Shown: positions 39,501 to 52,700, numbered from the stretch's first letter. The stretch: 64,000 bases of DNA from Cyanoderma ruficeps (GCA_008694505.1 VZDJ01000101.1:1751957-1815956); one strand, 5' to 3'. Notes: generated by a model from the sequence alone, not told the origin. Translations and numbers: made by a program.

Positions 39501-40401
39501 TATCAAGCCTGTTTTCTGAAGCTCTTAATGACAGGCAGCAGAAAGTGGAAAAAGAGAAGACAAAAGGATGCTCTTCACTTCCTACACAGCGTGGTTCTTC
39601 TGCAAAAAGTGCATGAGACAGAAACTCAGTCATTTGTGGAGGTAATCGGGTGGGCATGTGTGCTTGGGAAGGATAGGATGGACTTCTTCCATGAACATAG
39701 AGTCACAAATGCGTTTTTATTTAACTTTTCCCAAGTCCTTCCTACATTTTGTGAAAGAAGGAAAATACAGCTTTACCTTACTGGCTGTTTCTAAATAAAT
39801 AATTGTCCTTCTCTATTTAGGGCAAATGGCCAGACTTCTCAGTGTAACACCTCTCCTTCTAGAGATGGGAAGCAGGAGATTTGCTTCTTTAAGCAAAGGT
39901 AGGCCCTGAAGAAGGAATTCACCAATTTTTACAGGTGGAGTATCCCATGCATCAACAAAAATAGACTCAAATTCTCATGTCTAAATTTGCAGACTATCAT
40001 CCCTGAAATGATGAAAGACCTAGCATCTCTATTTGTTCCATAGAGGTAAGAGTCAGAATTTGCTCCTACAATATAATGAATGTTTTAAAATCTTTTGACA
40101 AAATTGGAAATAAAGATTTTTGCTTTAGCTCCATATAAAAATACTGCAAATGAAACAATGAAAGTATATGAACTTCGTTTAATATTTGAAACTTATCTGA
40201 TTTCTTGATGATTTACTTTTTAAGATAAGGAAATATTTTTCTGTAAGTTCCTTGCGCTTCTCTTTGAGAATTTTCATTCTTTTTGAGAAAGGTAAAAAAA
40301 AATTACTTTTATGGATTGTACTTTATAGCTTTACATAGGATTTTTTTTTGCAGTACTTTCATCATTTAAATCACTCATCAAATCCAATATTTATTATTAC
40401 T
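36541..40401. other. Non-coding unique sequence
   Basis: No gene is supported. The longest frame (38573-38932, minus, 119 residues) is domain-free and overlapped by a plus-strand frame. Confidence 0.55.
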
Positions 40402-40937
40402 TGGCACTGGTGAGGCCACACCTCAAATCCTGTGTTCAGTCTTGGGCCCCTCACTGTAGGAAAGACATTGATTGAGGTGCTGGATCAGGTCCAGAGAAGG
40501 GAAATGGAGTTGGTGAAGGGTTTGGAGCACACGTCCTGTGAGGAGCAGCTGAGGGAGCTGGGGTTGTTTAGCCTGGAGAAAAGAAGGCTTAGAGGGAACC
40601 TTATCACTCTCCACAACTGCCTGAAAAGGGGCTGTAGACAGGTGGGTGTTGGTCTCTTCTCCCAGGTTAACAAGTGACAGGACAAGAATAAATGGCCTCA
40701 AGTTGTGCCAGGAGAGGTTTAGATTGTACATTAGGAAAAATTTCTTCATGGAAAGAGTTCTCCAGCACTGAAACAGGCTGCCAAGAGAAGTGGTAGAGTC
40801 ACCGTCCCTGGAGGTATTTAAAACACTTGTGGATGTGGCACTTGGGGATGTGGTTTAATGGTGCACTTTGCAGTGCTGGGTTAATGGTTGGTCTCAATGT
40901 TAAAAATCCTTTCCAACCTATATGATTCCATGAATCT
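40402..40937 (+). mobile_element. 5'-truncated CR1 LINE copy
   Basis: This is a 3' portion of a CR1 retrotransposon. The plus-strand frame from 40432 keeps the end of the ORF2 (endonuclease/reverse-transcriptase) protein, with the hallmark '[19 protein letters not shown]' at about residues 37-55, followed by a stop at 40675-40677. A further coding remnant in another phase includes 'RNFFMERV'-like and '[15 protein letters not shown]'-like stretches, so frameshifts and stops have inactivated it. The 3' end reads 'TCCTTTCCAACCTATATGAT' and then TCCATGAATCT, the CR1 terminal repeat. The reverse-transcriptase catalytic core is absent because of 5' truncation, the usual state of CR1 copies. It is non-autonomous and dead. 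Confidence 0.95.
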
Positions 40938-42440
40938 CTAACTTTCTTTTCAGAATGAGATATCCACAGATAATTTGGATTACCGGCTAACCATATTGTA
41001 AAGATAGTACTATGCAGTACTCATTGTGTCATTTTTCATTTGTGTTGTGGATAGAATACAATTTTCTTTGTAAGACACAGTAAAAATCCAGTATAAAGAT
41101 ATTGGCAAAAAAAGTCATCCCCAAAATATGAATAATTTGTGTTCTGACACTCTGTGGTTTATATTTTTTAAAACCATTATATGTTTATTCATAGAAACAC
41201 AATTGAGACAGAAAATATATGCCAAATCACACACTACTGAATACTTGTGCAAGTCCTGAAATGCCACCTTTCTGCACGTCACTTCCCATGTTTCCAAAGA
41301 TTTCTTTTCACATTGTAACATCAAATCCAAAGTACTATCTGAAGGGCATGAGCTTTCTTAAAAGTTTGTTGATTTGTCACCTAAGCAGACAACTGAGCTG
41401 CAAGCAAAGCTCAAGCTTTGGAAATACCTTGGATATTTGCTACCTAGTGAGATTTAAGGATCTACCTCCACAAAGTACATCTCTAAGTTCCCTGTCAAAA
41501 TATATCAACTTTCCCTTTAGGTTTTCTTATGTCTCAGCAGAAGTGGCAGTTTGTGAAAGTAACTTTTAGAGATTTTTGTTTTCTCCCTTATACATCACAC
41601 CCATACTTTTCTGTATGAACACCGCTTAGACCGTCACTAATAAAAGCCTATCTACTTTGGAAAGACCATCATTGATATTTAAAATCAAAACTTTTGTAAT
41701 ATGAGATTTCCATGAGATTTTGTAAAATGAGAGTTCCATTATTAACAGGACTTTACCCATGTCTGTCTAAAGAGAGGAAAAATTTTGTGTCAAGGTGGAT
41801 TATCAGATTACACTGTATTGATGATTACAGCAGCATGAAGTTGATGGCCAGAAGTAAAGCTGCATTTTATGAACCCTAATGGTTTTTAATTTCTGCATTA
41901 TCTGGGAAAAACTTTTTTTTTTTCTAATGCAGGACATTCATAAGTCTCCCTGGACTCACTGGGATGCTGGTGTGACAGTCTTTTCGAGAGCTTTCAACCC
42001 ACCATAGTGTGGTCCTTGTTGTGTCATAAACCCCCTGAGTTCACTAGTAGTTCATTGGAATCTGGTGTTTAATTCAGACCAGCAGGTAAGAAAGAGACTA
42101 TACTCATATTAACCAAACAGCTAGGAGATGGAATAGGTGTCATAAAAAATTCGCAAACAAAATAGTAGGAGGAGCAAAGTTTTCAGTCAAGACAATGGAA
42201 AATAAAATATTGATCCTTTCAAAGTCTTAGGAAACCTGTGTTGAAGTATCTTGTGATAACCTAGGCTGGAAAGATGTAATATTTACAGAGTTCGACAGCT
42301 TTCAGAATTCACAGGAATTACTGGCCTTACAAGGAAAGAAGGGTTATTTTTTTAGTAGTTGATATTAAAGACATAGCTTAGAATTTCAATTGCAATCAAA
42401 AAATTCTCGAGTTTTCATTCCCCAGAAAAGGAAAAATGCA
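40938..42440. other. Non-coding unique sequence
   Basis: No gene is supported. The longest frame (41219-41569, plus, 116 residues) has no domain. No repeat is recognised. Confidence 0.55.
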
Positions 42441-42447
42441 CCCCCCC

Positions 42448-42477
<30 letters not shown>
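42441..42477. repeat. Poly-C/poly-T homopolymer tract
   Basis: Seven cytosines are followed by a run of about 29 thymines broken by a single C. This is an all-pyrimidine tract. Confidence 0.9.
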
Positions 42478-42478
<1 letters not shown>

Positions 42479-42827
42479 CTATCTTTTCCTGCTTGGCTCT
42501 ACTCTTTTCATTCCTGTAAGGCACTTCTACTGCTGTACACAAAAGACACACGCTGGCTGTGCTCATGTAACCACTCATTTTAGATGTTAGCTGAGGCTTC
42601 AGTGCATAATTGTGGGACAAATGTGTGCAGAGTTTAGGGATTTGTCCACTTTCCTAAAATACTAGAGACAAGAGTACTCAACAAACAGTTTCAAAATTAT
42701 TAAATCCACTTACTCTCTTTGACTGAAACCTGTCCTTTATGTCACAGCAGCTACACTAACCTTTTCTTTTTTTCTCTCTCCACTCCCTACATCCTTTGGC
42801 ATAGTTTAATGCAGAAAGGCTACTGTT
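42478..42827. other. Non-coding unique sequence
   Basis: Nothing is recognised here beyond short open frames. Confidence 0.5.
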
Positions 42828-42886
42828 AAATAAAAATAAAAATAATAAAAATAAAAGAAAGAAAAGAAAAAAATAAATAAAATAAT
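42828..42886. repeat. A-rich low-complexity tract
   Basis: An AAATAAAAATAAT-type run passes into AAAGAAAGAAAAG and back to AAATAAATAA. It is low-complexity adenine-rich DNA and contains several chance AATAAA strings that should not be read as polyadenylation sites. Confidence 0.85.
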
Positions 42887-45498
42887 TCCCTCTGCTGTGA
42901 AGAAAAAGTTCCTGAAATTCAGAATAAGTAGTCATGGGCAATTGATGCATTAAACAGAATTTGGAGTCAGTCAGCAAAACACATCTACTATGCCCTAGAA
43001 GGCACTACAAAAGCACAATGTGCTCTTAACCCCTGGGCATTTAAATCTAATCTTCAGAGAAAAAAAACCCTTCTTGTAGAGGAACAATTTTCTCATCTGC
43101 TTGTTCCTAAAAATCAGATTTTTGAACTCTGTTAATCAGTCTAAAATGCAGTGCTTTTTACTACGTTATGCAGGGAATGATGAAAAGGATGGAGCACATC
43201 TTCACTCTTTACTGTGCCTCAGGCAACCTCACTGAGTACTGAAGCACTTTAGAAACCTTGGCTCCTTGGCTTCACTGTACTTGCAGTAGTCCAGAAACAA
43301 AAGAGCAAACAGTCACCTGAAACAAATGAGCAAATAAATACTATTAAATAAATATTCTGTTTTCACAAAACACCAGCTTACTGTATATTTTTGCCTTTTG
43401 ATAGATTTTCTGTACCTTCTTATAAAAGACACTATGATTTCCCATGTTTTCCTTCTTTTCTTTTGTAACTGAAAGGCTAAATGAAGCTCTTACAGAATGC
43501 ATTCAGGATTTTGAGCAGCCATTGAATTTTTGAAGGCAGAGAGACTATTCAGCATTTCAATTGGCATTCTTTAACTTTAGGGCTGGGTGGCTGTGCAGGG
43601 CTTTGTTGGGAAATGTATTGATCTGCTAACATATTTGCTGGAACAGGTTTTGTTTTTCCTGCTTGCCTGAAACACTTTGTCACTGCTTTGGTATTTTGTC
43701 TCTGCTGTCAAAGACTTCCCTCCACACCACTGACACATAAGGAAATGGTATTTCACCCGTGCAAGGTGAACATGAATGTGCACTTGATCAAATGAATGAG
43801 GATGCTTGGAAGTGGGATTTTTGTTCCCCTGTAGTGCTGCTTATTACACCTTGTGTTCATTCTTCCTCTGCGGACTGTTTAATGCTCTGCAGTAAAAGAA
43901 AAGAATGTTAGCCTTTTTCCTTTGAATCTAATATAGTTTATTGGGGCCTAATATAACACACCAGCAAACCTCAGGCTGGAGTTTGACCTCTTTTCAAGTA
44001 TTTCAGTTCCTGTGACAGAACAGAATACTGGAAAAGGAGGCCCATCTGTAGGCAGTACTTTTCCATGTCAAATGAAGTAAAGCTACAAAAATCAGCTTGA
44101 TTAGGCAATGTAATTTCTCAGTAATCCATACTGTATTAATTCACAGAATCTGACTAAAGTGATGGTCACAAACCAAGAGCTTTGCTTTAGTTGGTTTATT
44201 TTTTTTTAATAGGCTAGATTTTGAAAGGTTTTAGGGTATTTTTCTTGGAAACAATGGTAACTGGACTTCATTATGAGCTAGGGATTTTTACTATTAATGT
44301 AAACAGACCCCAACTGGACATGTGTTTTGATCTTTAACTTCTTTCAAATTGGTGCATATCAAGTACAAATAGTGTTCCTAAGTGCTAATCATATCTTCAG
44401 GTTAGTGATTTGAAGCTTTTGGGTTTTGATGTGCCTGAAGTCATTATAAAATAGAGGGCTAAGAGAAATGGAGTTTATGATTTTAAGTTTATCTGCATAA
44501 ACTAATGACTAATTTTGAAGACTGGGGAAACAAAGGAGTTGAAAAGTCTTTGATGAAAGCACACAGTTTCTTATTTTCACCATCCCATCATGATAACACC
44601 CGTGCTCATTGTTTCAGCACTTGTATTTGCTTGTTGTAGAAATATACCTACAGCAATTAGGTGTGGAGTCATTTTATAGCCTGGTGGAACTAAATTTGAG
44701 CTGAACCTCTTCCATAGCCTGAGCACAGAATAAATATTCTTTGGACTTCAGCATTCAGTCTTCATGATAAATCTTCCTGCAGTAGCAAGAGAGCTTGCAT
44801 CAATGACTCTAATATAGTTGTTTCTGACACCCTATCCCTACAGAAAACATATGAGCACCGGGGAAAAATCACATTTCTGTGTTATGAATGATTAAAATCT
44901 TTTTCATCTTGTTCTATATTTTCCCTTAAATTTCTTACTGATGCTTTTTTTTATTGTTTGTAACAGCAATTATAACATCTAAAAATCTTTGGATTTTTAT
45001 AGACTTTTTAAACATTTCTCTTAATAAAAACAGCTAACAGATTGTCTTCATGTCACAGAGGTGTTGTGAAAATGAATTAACAGCTATGAAGAGCTAACAC
45101 AAATGGAAAAGTGTAAAACAGTGTCTTATGGTCATTAGGTGTACATATCCATACACTGAACAAAACAGAGAGCCATGTAATTGAGAAAAACAATTTCAAG
45201 AACAATATAACAGAAGAGAACACATAATATAAAGATTTTAATTCTACCTGCACTCAGACCAAAATTTAGTTTAAATTATTTCCTTAAAAAATTTATTTTT
45301 ACCATTACATTATGTTAATATATTTTCTAACTTCCTTTCTCTGAGGAATACACTTTCATAGAAACAGCAAAAAAATGGATTTTTGTAATACTGATAACAA
45401 AATATTAAGCTATGGTGGTGTTGTCCATGCAGGACAAGTTAACTCTACTGTTTCTCCTCTTTCCAGCTTTTCTGATAAATCAATATTCTCAAAATCAC
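42887..45498. other. Non-coding unique sequence
   Basis: No gene is supported. Frames are at most 68 residues and no repeat is recognised. Confidence 0.55.
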
Positions 45499-45539
45499 TA
45501 AAATTATACATAATTATAAATACATAAAATTATACATAA
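45499..45539. repeat. Partial tandem duplication, 26-base period
   Basis: The 15-mer TAAAATTATACATAA occurs at 45499-45513 and again, identical, at 45525-45539, separated by a related AT-rich spacer. Confidence 0.75.
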
Positions 45540-46200
45540 ACTAGGAAGTGAAATGCATTTGACAATGAACTGGGAGTAAAAAGACAGTTCTGCCTTAGCC
45601 AAATGTGCATCTTGATCTCTTCATCCTTGAGGATCAGAGCTATTTCAAACTAGCAAAGAATTTCTAAGATTTATTTTTTTTAATCAATTCAGTTTCTGCT
45701 TAAAACTGTGACTCAGCAGAGGAGGTGGAATTTGTGTGATGTTGTTAGTATTGTCAAAGTAATATTTGACCTGAAAACTTTCTGATACTTAATCAATAAA
45801 TACAAAAATGCTTAGTGTCTTTTAACATAATTCCTCTCTGTCTAAACAAATGTGTTTTGCTTGTACAAGTAAGCAAATAGTTTGAGCCCTGGTGGTGGCA
45901 TTATGGTCACAGCAGCTAATTGTATGATACATGAAGTATTGATGTTGCAGCTGATGCTGGTACTAAGGAATTGGAAATAGATGGATAAAAAACCAATAAA
46001 TGATATTTCACATTGACTTATCCAGCAGATTGACAAAACATGAAAAGTTATTTAAATAATCACTGTTGTATAATGAACATAAAAATGAAAACACTTGTAT
46101 TTCATTCTAAAATCCTGAAAATGAAATTGTCATATGTCATCTCATGCACTTTTCCTCTGATCTATCATATAAAAAAACATAATTTGAGCTGTTTTTAACA
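45540..46200. other. Non-coding unique sequence
   Basis: Nothing is recognised. The block is AT-rich with short frames only. Confidence 0.5.
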
Positions 46201-46428
46201 TTTTTCCTTTTTTCCTTCTCTTTTCCCCCTTTTCTTTTTACTCTTTACTCTTTTTTCCTTTCATTTTTTCTTTTTTCTTTTTTCTTTTTTCTTTTTTCTT
46301 TTTTCTTTTTCCTTTTTGTCTTTTTTCTTTTTTCTTTTTACCTTTTGTCTTCGTTTCTCTTTTCCTCTTTTTCTTTTCCTTTTTCTTTCTTTTTTCCTTT
46401 ATTTTTATTGTTCGTTTTCTTTTTTTTT
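46201..46428. repeat. Long pyrimidine tract with (TTTTTTC)n core
   Basis: About 228 bases are almost entirely C and T on the plus strand, with only scattered purines. The core is six perfect copies of the 7-mer TTTTTTC at 46264-46305. The core is a homopurine/homopyrimidine mirror repeat, a type known to be able to form triplex (H-) DNA. It lies in no gene I can identify. A very long polypyrimidine tract before a splice acceptor is an alternative reading, but the tract ends TTTAAGG with no convincing exon after it. Confidence 0.9.
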
Positions 46429-47684
46429 AAGGGCACTTACTAATAATATTTTGTTTTAAATTAAAACTCCAAAAATTACCTTTTCAATCCCTGGTCTGCA
46501 CTTCTTCCCATGGCTCATTTACCCTGCAGTGCTATTCCCATTCCTGATGCCGTACTCCAGTTTGAGATTGTCAGTTGCACGTTACTTTCACTGACAGAGA
46601 GAGAAATCCCATGGTTGCCACTGTCAAGAACATTTCTCTGCCTTCATTCCACAGGGACATCAACAAGATGTCTGTTCCCTCTCAGTGTGCTCCTCTGTCA
46701 TAGGGGTGATCACCTAAGCTTGGGCTGCCTTTACTTCTTCCTTCCATTGACAGCCACTGCTTGACATGTTATCATCATGCATGCAGAATCCTGCTCTTCT
46801 CACATGCAAAGGTCTAAGTGAACAATAAAAACCTTCAGTCAGTCCTTCCACCTCCCAGGCACTGGGAAAAAATAAATAACTGAGCAATTACCATTGTCTC
46901 AGAATGAAGTTTTAAAATGGTTTCTAGTGTCTGAGAAGGAAATATAAAGTTTAAAAAGGTAACCTAGAAGAAACAGCAATATATAATGCAACTCCTTTTG
47001 TGTATATATAGTGAATATTTCCAAGAGAATGTTGTTTTAGTTTACATACAGATCCTATAAAAGTTGTATAAAACTGCTGCAAAATTGAAAAATAATCCAA
47101 CAAGGTCAAATTCATGAGATGCAAAATGGTTCTCTGCCTCTAATTTACATTCAAGGTATTCTGTTACTTTCAGTATGGAACAGGACCCACCATTGAACAT
47201 ACCTCTCAAATTCTAGTATCAGCTAATTCTCCATCATCTTCCATGCCTGTGCTTCTGCCCTTTTCTTTCCTCTTCTGACTCACAGTGTCACAACAGTTCG
47301 TCCTTACTGCCTAACGGATCTCTCCTGTCTCTCATTATTTTCCTGGAGGTTTAACATTTCTGGGTATGGTCAGATCTAGTTTTTGAGAGATGCCCGCAAA
47401 AAAATAATGAAATTTGGTTCAAAGTTAAGGACTTCACATTGACAACACTTTGCCATCAGCAGCCTCCTGTTCATTTATTACCAAGAAGGGGCTTTTAGCT
47501 GAAGTACCTCAGGTGACTTCAGCTGTGCAGGAGATGTGAAAAGAGACAGGCTGTATCCTGCCTAGATGAATACCAAACCACTTAAAAAGTCATTTTAAAG
47601 GTCAGAACAAACTACTCTCTGCATGAAATGCTGCTAAAGAAGTGGGCTGGAATGTTCTACTCCATCTAAAAATTTTAAGTGGTT
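46429..47684. other. Non-coding unique sequence
   Basis: No gene is supported. The longest frame is 84 residues (46510-46764, plus), without domain. Confidence 0.55.
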
Positions 47685-47815
47685 TGAAGGAGTGCCCCAT
47701 GTAGAAAGCATTGCAGTAATCTCCATTTGAGGTAACAAAGGTGTAGGGAAAATGAAGATAGTCTTGTTGCCAAATATTCAAGTAAGCCCACTTGACAGCC
47801 ACTGTTGCACAGCCC
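47685..47815. mobile_element. Probable ancient L3/CR1-like LINE scrap
   Basis: The stretch 'AGCATTGCAGTAATCTCCAT' followed by 'GAGGTAACAAAGG' resembles a well-kept segment of old L3/CR1-like or L2-like LINEs in amniotes, where 'GCATTGCAGTAATC' is followed within a few bases by 'GAGGTRACAAAGGC'. The downstream 'GTCTTGTTGCCAA' also fits. The match is from memory, short and diverged, so I cannot fix the orientation, limits or exact family. It has no coding capacity. It would predate the CR1 copies that keep their avian 3' ends. Confidence 0.45.
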
Positions 47816-49706
47816 AGTATGTCCAGGAAATGGAGTGCTGCCCCCTGAGTACCTCACAACAGCGACTGAAAAAGCACCAGGCTTTATGATTATCAGCACT
47901 CAAATCAACAAAGCTGTAAAAATAAATCAGTTCTGTTTCTTTCTGTCTTCTTCATGAGCATGCAAGTAGAATCTAATCCTATAATTGTTTTCATATTAGT
48001 ATCTTTCCATTAATCATTCATTAGTTTATATTTGGACTTTGATTTCACCTGAATCTGGTCAATTTTCTCTTTGGTGCTTTTCAAGTGCTTCCCATGAAGC
48101 CTAGCTTATGCTTTCTTTTCATCTTCTACTTTATCTTACAGGGTTTTGCTTAATACTTTATTCCTTTTTGTTCCCCTAAATAATTTCTTTTCTCTTACTT
48201 GGTCATTTTATTTCATTTTTTGTAATTTAATTTATCTCCCATTCCCAGTCTATGCATTTCTTCCTCTTTACTACCCATTCAGTCCACCAGGACAATTCTC
48301 TTCTAATAGTTCAGCCTATAATATTAATTTCCTTTTCCCATTTTACTTCATTAATAATGGATAAGGCATTCCTTTGCAATTTCAAAACTTACCCATTTTA
48401 GTTTACTCTCCCGTAGTTGAGGCTGAGCAAGAAAAGAAGTTAATTGCATTCCACTGGAATCAGAATACAAATAACTGAGCAAAACTTGGAACTGGAAAAG
48501 CAGCAAAACGGAAGGAAATTAAATGAGGCAAGAGATGGACTAAAAAGTAGCAGTGGGTAAAACTGAGCACATAAGTATGAAAGAGCTACAGAAATACCTG
48601 GAAAAGTGACTGAACTAGAAATGATACAGGGAATAAAGTCAAATGATCTAGAAAGGGAAAGGAGTAAATACGGGCAGAATTCAGAATGAGAGAAAGAAAA
48701 GATATCCACAGAAAAGGCAACTAAACCTGGTGAGGCGAGGGACAAAAAAAAAAACAACCCAAAAACCAAAAGGTGTTAATATCTTCAATTCCCACTGTAA
48801 GCAGTGTTTCTGTTTACTGCCTTGTGAGTGATAACTGCAGCTCAGTAGAGTGAAAATGTTTTATTACAAATATAGTCACTGTGCAATTAGAAGTGTGGCA
48901 CAACTAATGGCAACATAAGCGTCAACCTATCTGAGGAGCAGTGGTACTGCTGCTAGAACAGGCATATGAGAATTCTTAATACTTCAGCTTAGTGGGGAAA
49001 AGATTTTTGAAAAGCTTATTATTCTTTGATCTTGTTCTTATCAGCTATATTGTGAAATCTGGCTTTTCTTCAAACTGCAGATAATTTGGCTGTCATAAAC
49101 TGGCAGCGTAGTTTTGATTACATTGTTGCAATAAAAATGTACCGAAATTGGTTTCAATGGAATTCTGACACCTGTTTGCTAAATATTGTTAAATATCTGC
49201 ATCGAGCCAAAAGCCTCAGAAATATTTCAGTTGAAGCTGACTCGCAGATCTGAAAAATAGTGAAATTAGCTATTACACTTGTAATATCATCTCCGTATTC
49301 CCCCCCTTGTTTTACAGTGATATTGGCCATCAATAAATAGCATTTTTATATATAATTGAATATTTCTATGTGGATATGTGTTGATATGTTAATGTCCATA
49401 CAGGCACCCTTAGCTGCCAGTTCATTACCAGTCCTCCTGGCTTACCACAGTTTAACTGCTTCTCAACTAATCATAGAGTAGGAAAGATTGGAAAAGGAGA
49501 GGGAAAAACCTGAAAGTAGTACTAATAATGGATATAATGCCTTAATTCTGGGAAAGAATAGTAATGAAGCACCTCTGTTAGGTGTGACACTTATGTTCAC
49601 CATGACTCTGTTATACAAAATACTGTTTAGACACCATGTTTTCTATGGAGAGACAGTGTTAAGCACTTTCCTAAATGGAGCAGAAGCTTGGCCCAGATTT
49701 TCCAGG
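47816..49706. other. Non-coding unique sequence
   Basis: No gene is supported. The stretch 48430-48770 is purine-rich on the plus strand. Around 49470-49500, 'ATCATAGAGTAGGAAAGATTGGAAAAGG' faintly recalls an antisense CR1 3' end but is too weak to call. Confidence 0.5.
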
Positions 49707-49732
49707 ATTTTCAAACAGAATTGTTTGAAAAT
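49707..49732. repeat. Perfect 11-base palindrome with 4-base loop
   Basis: ATTTTCAAACA (49707-49717) and TGTTTGAAAAT (49722-49732) are exact reverse complements around GAAT. Outside them 'GCCCAGATTTTC' on the left and 'GAAAATGTGGGC' on the right are also roughly complementary, so a larger imperfect inverted repeat of about 45 bases is possible. Its 'CCAGATTTTC' end recalls the palindromic repeat at 8478-8590, but the resemblance is short. Confidence 0.7.
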
Positions 49733-52700
49733 GTGGGCAAACTTTGGAAAGATTCAAGCTAAAACTTGGGCTTCAGTGTATATAAAGTAAAAATTCATAT
49801 ACGTGTTATGGTCTTGAATGAAAATTTTATTTTAAATTAGCTGAGAAGAAGAAAGATTCATTGTATGTTTTGGTGTTCGGGGTTTTTTTCTGTTTGCATG
49901 ATTTTTTTTTTTTCATAGACAAAAACTTAATCTAAATTTTACTCATCCATTTCTACAGTAGCTTGGAAAAAAGAGAGAGGTTGAATAATCGCAAGACTTG
50001 TCAAAATCCTCCCCCTCACTCCCACTTACATTAAAAAAAAAAAACCACTGGTTAAATTTGAGCATATTGTTAAAATTATAAATAGGCCATAAATTGTCAC
50101 TTTTGCCCATGTCTTTCCTGGAGAAATCCCCAAAGAGCATTTGACAAACTTTCATGGAGAAGGAGAATTCCTGGGCAGAGAACCTACTCATAAGATGTTG
50201 CAAAGCAAGAACAGCACAGAGAGCTTGCTGTGATTTCTAGCCAGCGGTGGGATTTCATAAGCTGCACTTACAGAAGAACACTCTTGAGGATTCTGAAGAT
50301 GATACTGAGATGTAGAATAGTGGGAGGACAGCTGCTGTAATGCGATGATTTCGAGGGCATGGGCTTGGGCCTATTTTAGGAATAGAGCTGCCTGAATTTG
50401 AAATTGTTTGGCTACAGTCTAAAATGTTTAATCATCTTGGCTCTGCTGCACTTTTGGGAAGAGATTGGTTACATGCTCCAAAACAACTACAGCATAGAAC
50501 CACAGTGGAAACGAGAAAACTCATATGGAATGAACATCATTTAAATGAGTCTGTAGGCATGTTCTGTAGCCATCAGAATGCCATGGAAAAGCAAGTCCCA
50601 CAAAGAATGGACCACAGCAAAGAGCAACTTATGAAAAATAAAATAAAAAGTCTCCACTGGACCTCCCGAAAGTGCTTTTGGAATCCAGAACTTTATCTAA
50701 TGGTACTGTGGGGGCTTGGGGAGACACTCTTTGTGCCTACAACCAACCAGATCTCTTCGGTCTCTGTGTCAAAGAAATCCCATCATCCTCAGCAGAGTTG
50801 CTTGGCAACAGCTGGTCTTAAAATCGTGGATAGAGATTTTTTCCAATTTTCTTCCCTCACTTTTGCACAGGTGAAATACTATTTTTTTTTTAGAGTGAGA
50901 TTATAGCTTCAAGATTCAGTTATTTTTAGCTGTGCTGTTGAAATAACCGTGAAATAAGCTTAAGGAAGGTGAAAATATACTTTGATATGTAAGCACTGAA
51001 GAATATAACTTCATATTTAATATATTTTTGTTACTGTGTGTTCCTAAATCAGTATAATTCGTAAAATGCAAAAGGACTATGGTGCACCTGCTTTGAAATC
51101 TGGAATTCTGGTTCCAAGATTTAATAGTCAATATAAAATGGAATAGACTTTTAATCATTTTAGACACCTTCATAGTTCCTGTGATGGTCATTTACTAGGG
51201 CTTTGACCCTCATAAGATCCCTTAAGATATTCTGCTAAGGTCTCAGAAGTGCAAATCTGACTTCTGTTCAGCTGAGGAAGTGCAGTCCTCAGCCTCCACA
51301 CTTGAATTTACAGTCACAGTCCCTTATCCTCCCACCAGACCTTAGGATACCTAATACAGGGTTGGTAGTTGCCCTGTGAGCACTGAGGAGTCTATCTGTG
51401 ATTAACCAGTTTTCAGAAAATTTAGTGCTGTTTATTTAGGGGTGAAATAGATGCCACAGCAATGTGTATCACAATGAAATCTCTCTGCAGTAATTGCACA
51501 TCAGCAGCACATAGTACAGGCAAAAAGAAATCATTTGTTTCTCTAGTCTATGTTGCCAGTATTCTCCACTTTGCCTGAGATACTGCCTGACCTGCTTTTA
51601 GACCTTTTTCAAATTCTATGTGATGCTTTTCAAATTGCAGTAAGCTGTTTCCCCAGCCTGCAGGAAAAAATTCTTTGTCTCCTCCACCTTTCCACAGTAA
51701 CCCAGGATATCAAAGCTTTATATTGCATTTTTAGCAGAGATACATTTTGGCAAAATCATACATATAAGGGAAGATTCAGACCAATAATCTTCAGTGCTCA
51801 TATTTGTAAAATCTCATCTGTCAAAACAATCGAAAATTGTTTTTAAAGATTAAATTAGTGTCAAAAGTTGGGATTTTTAGTACTGAAAGGATGAATAGGT
51901 TTAACAATTTACACCAGTTCAGAAAAATTATACCACCTCTTTGTTCAGGGCGGGTTAAAAATACAGGAGAAAATATTGTCCCCATTTGATTTTTTTTAGG
52001 CAGCAGGAATGGCAGGTAACCATCAAAATCTTCAAGTTTAGGTTCCATTAATCCCCATGCAAAATGTTCTACATTATTAAGTATGTTCCTGTCTTTCCTA
52101 AGCCCCTTAGAGCTCTTCCAGAGGTGCTGACCTACAAGTCAGTAAGCTGAATTTAGACTTTAAGCGCATACGTAATTCATTCACAGAAAGTATTTTGGTC
52201 AAGGTTGTGAGCTAGTCATCATCTGGGTTACAATGTGGCCCCAAAATATCACTTGCTATGACAGATGGTAGAGGGGCAGCTTCCACATATAGCACTGTTT
52301 AAAACTGTGACAGAAATCTTCTCTAGTGAAACTGAAAAGTTTAACTTCACCTTTCAGAAAAAAAAAATGACATTTATATCTTGCCTGCTGTAACAGCTAA
52401 TAATAGTTACTTGTCTGCTACTAGCTGACAAATCTGATTTGCAACACAGCTCTTTTCACATGAGTTTCCCTAAATCAGTGGCATACACTAAAGAGAAATG
52501 AGTTTATTACTGCGGAGCAGCAGAGGGGAAATGACATGATAACTTTAGCCTTTATGAGGCTAAAATTCAAGAAAGAGTCACAGTATTTTTTTAATGCCAA
52601 GGTCAAATAAAAACATTTTTATCTTACCTCTAACCAGGTAACATTTTTTGTGGGTTTGGTCCACATTATGCACACCACAGTCAGTCTTTAATCAGTTCTT

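Noticed and set aside
42828..42886. Several AATAAA strings as polyadenylation signals
   Set aside because: They lie in an A-rich low-complexity tract with no transcript upstream.
49470..49500. Possible antisense CR1 3' end
   Set aside because: Only a few words match (ATCATAGA, GGAAAGATTGGAAAAGG). The terminal repeat and the conserved CCAACC motif are missing.
50424..50906. A 160-residue plus-strand open frame
   Set aside because: No recognised domain, unusual composition rich in H, Q, S and K, a terminal Phe-rich run from a T-tract and no exon signals of quality. It fits chance expectation in AT-rich DNA.
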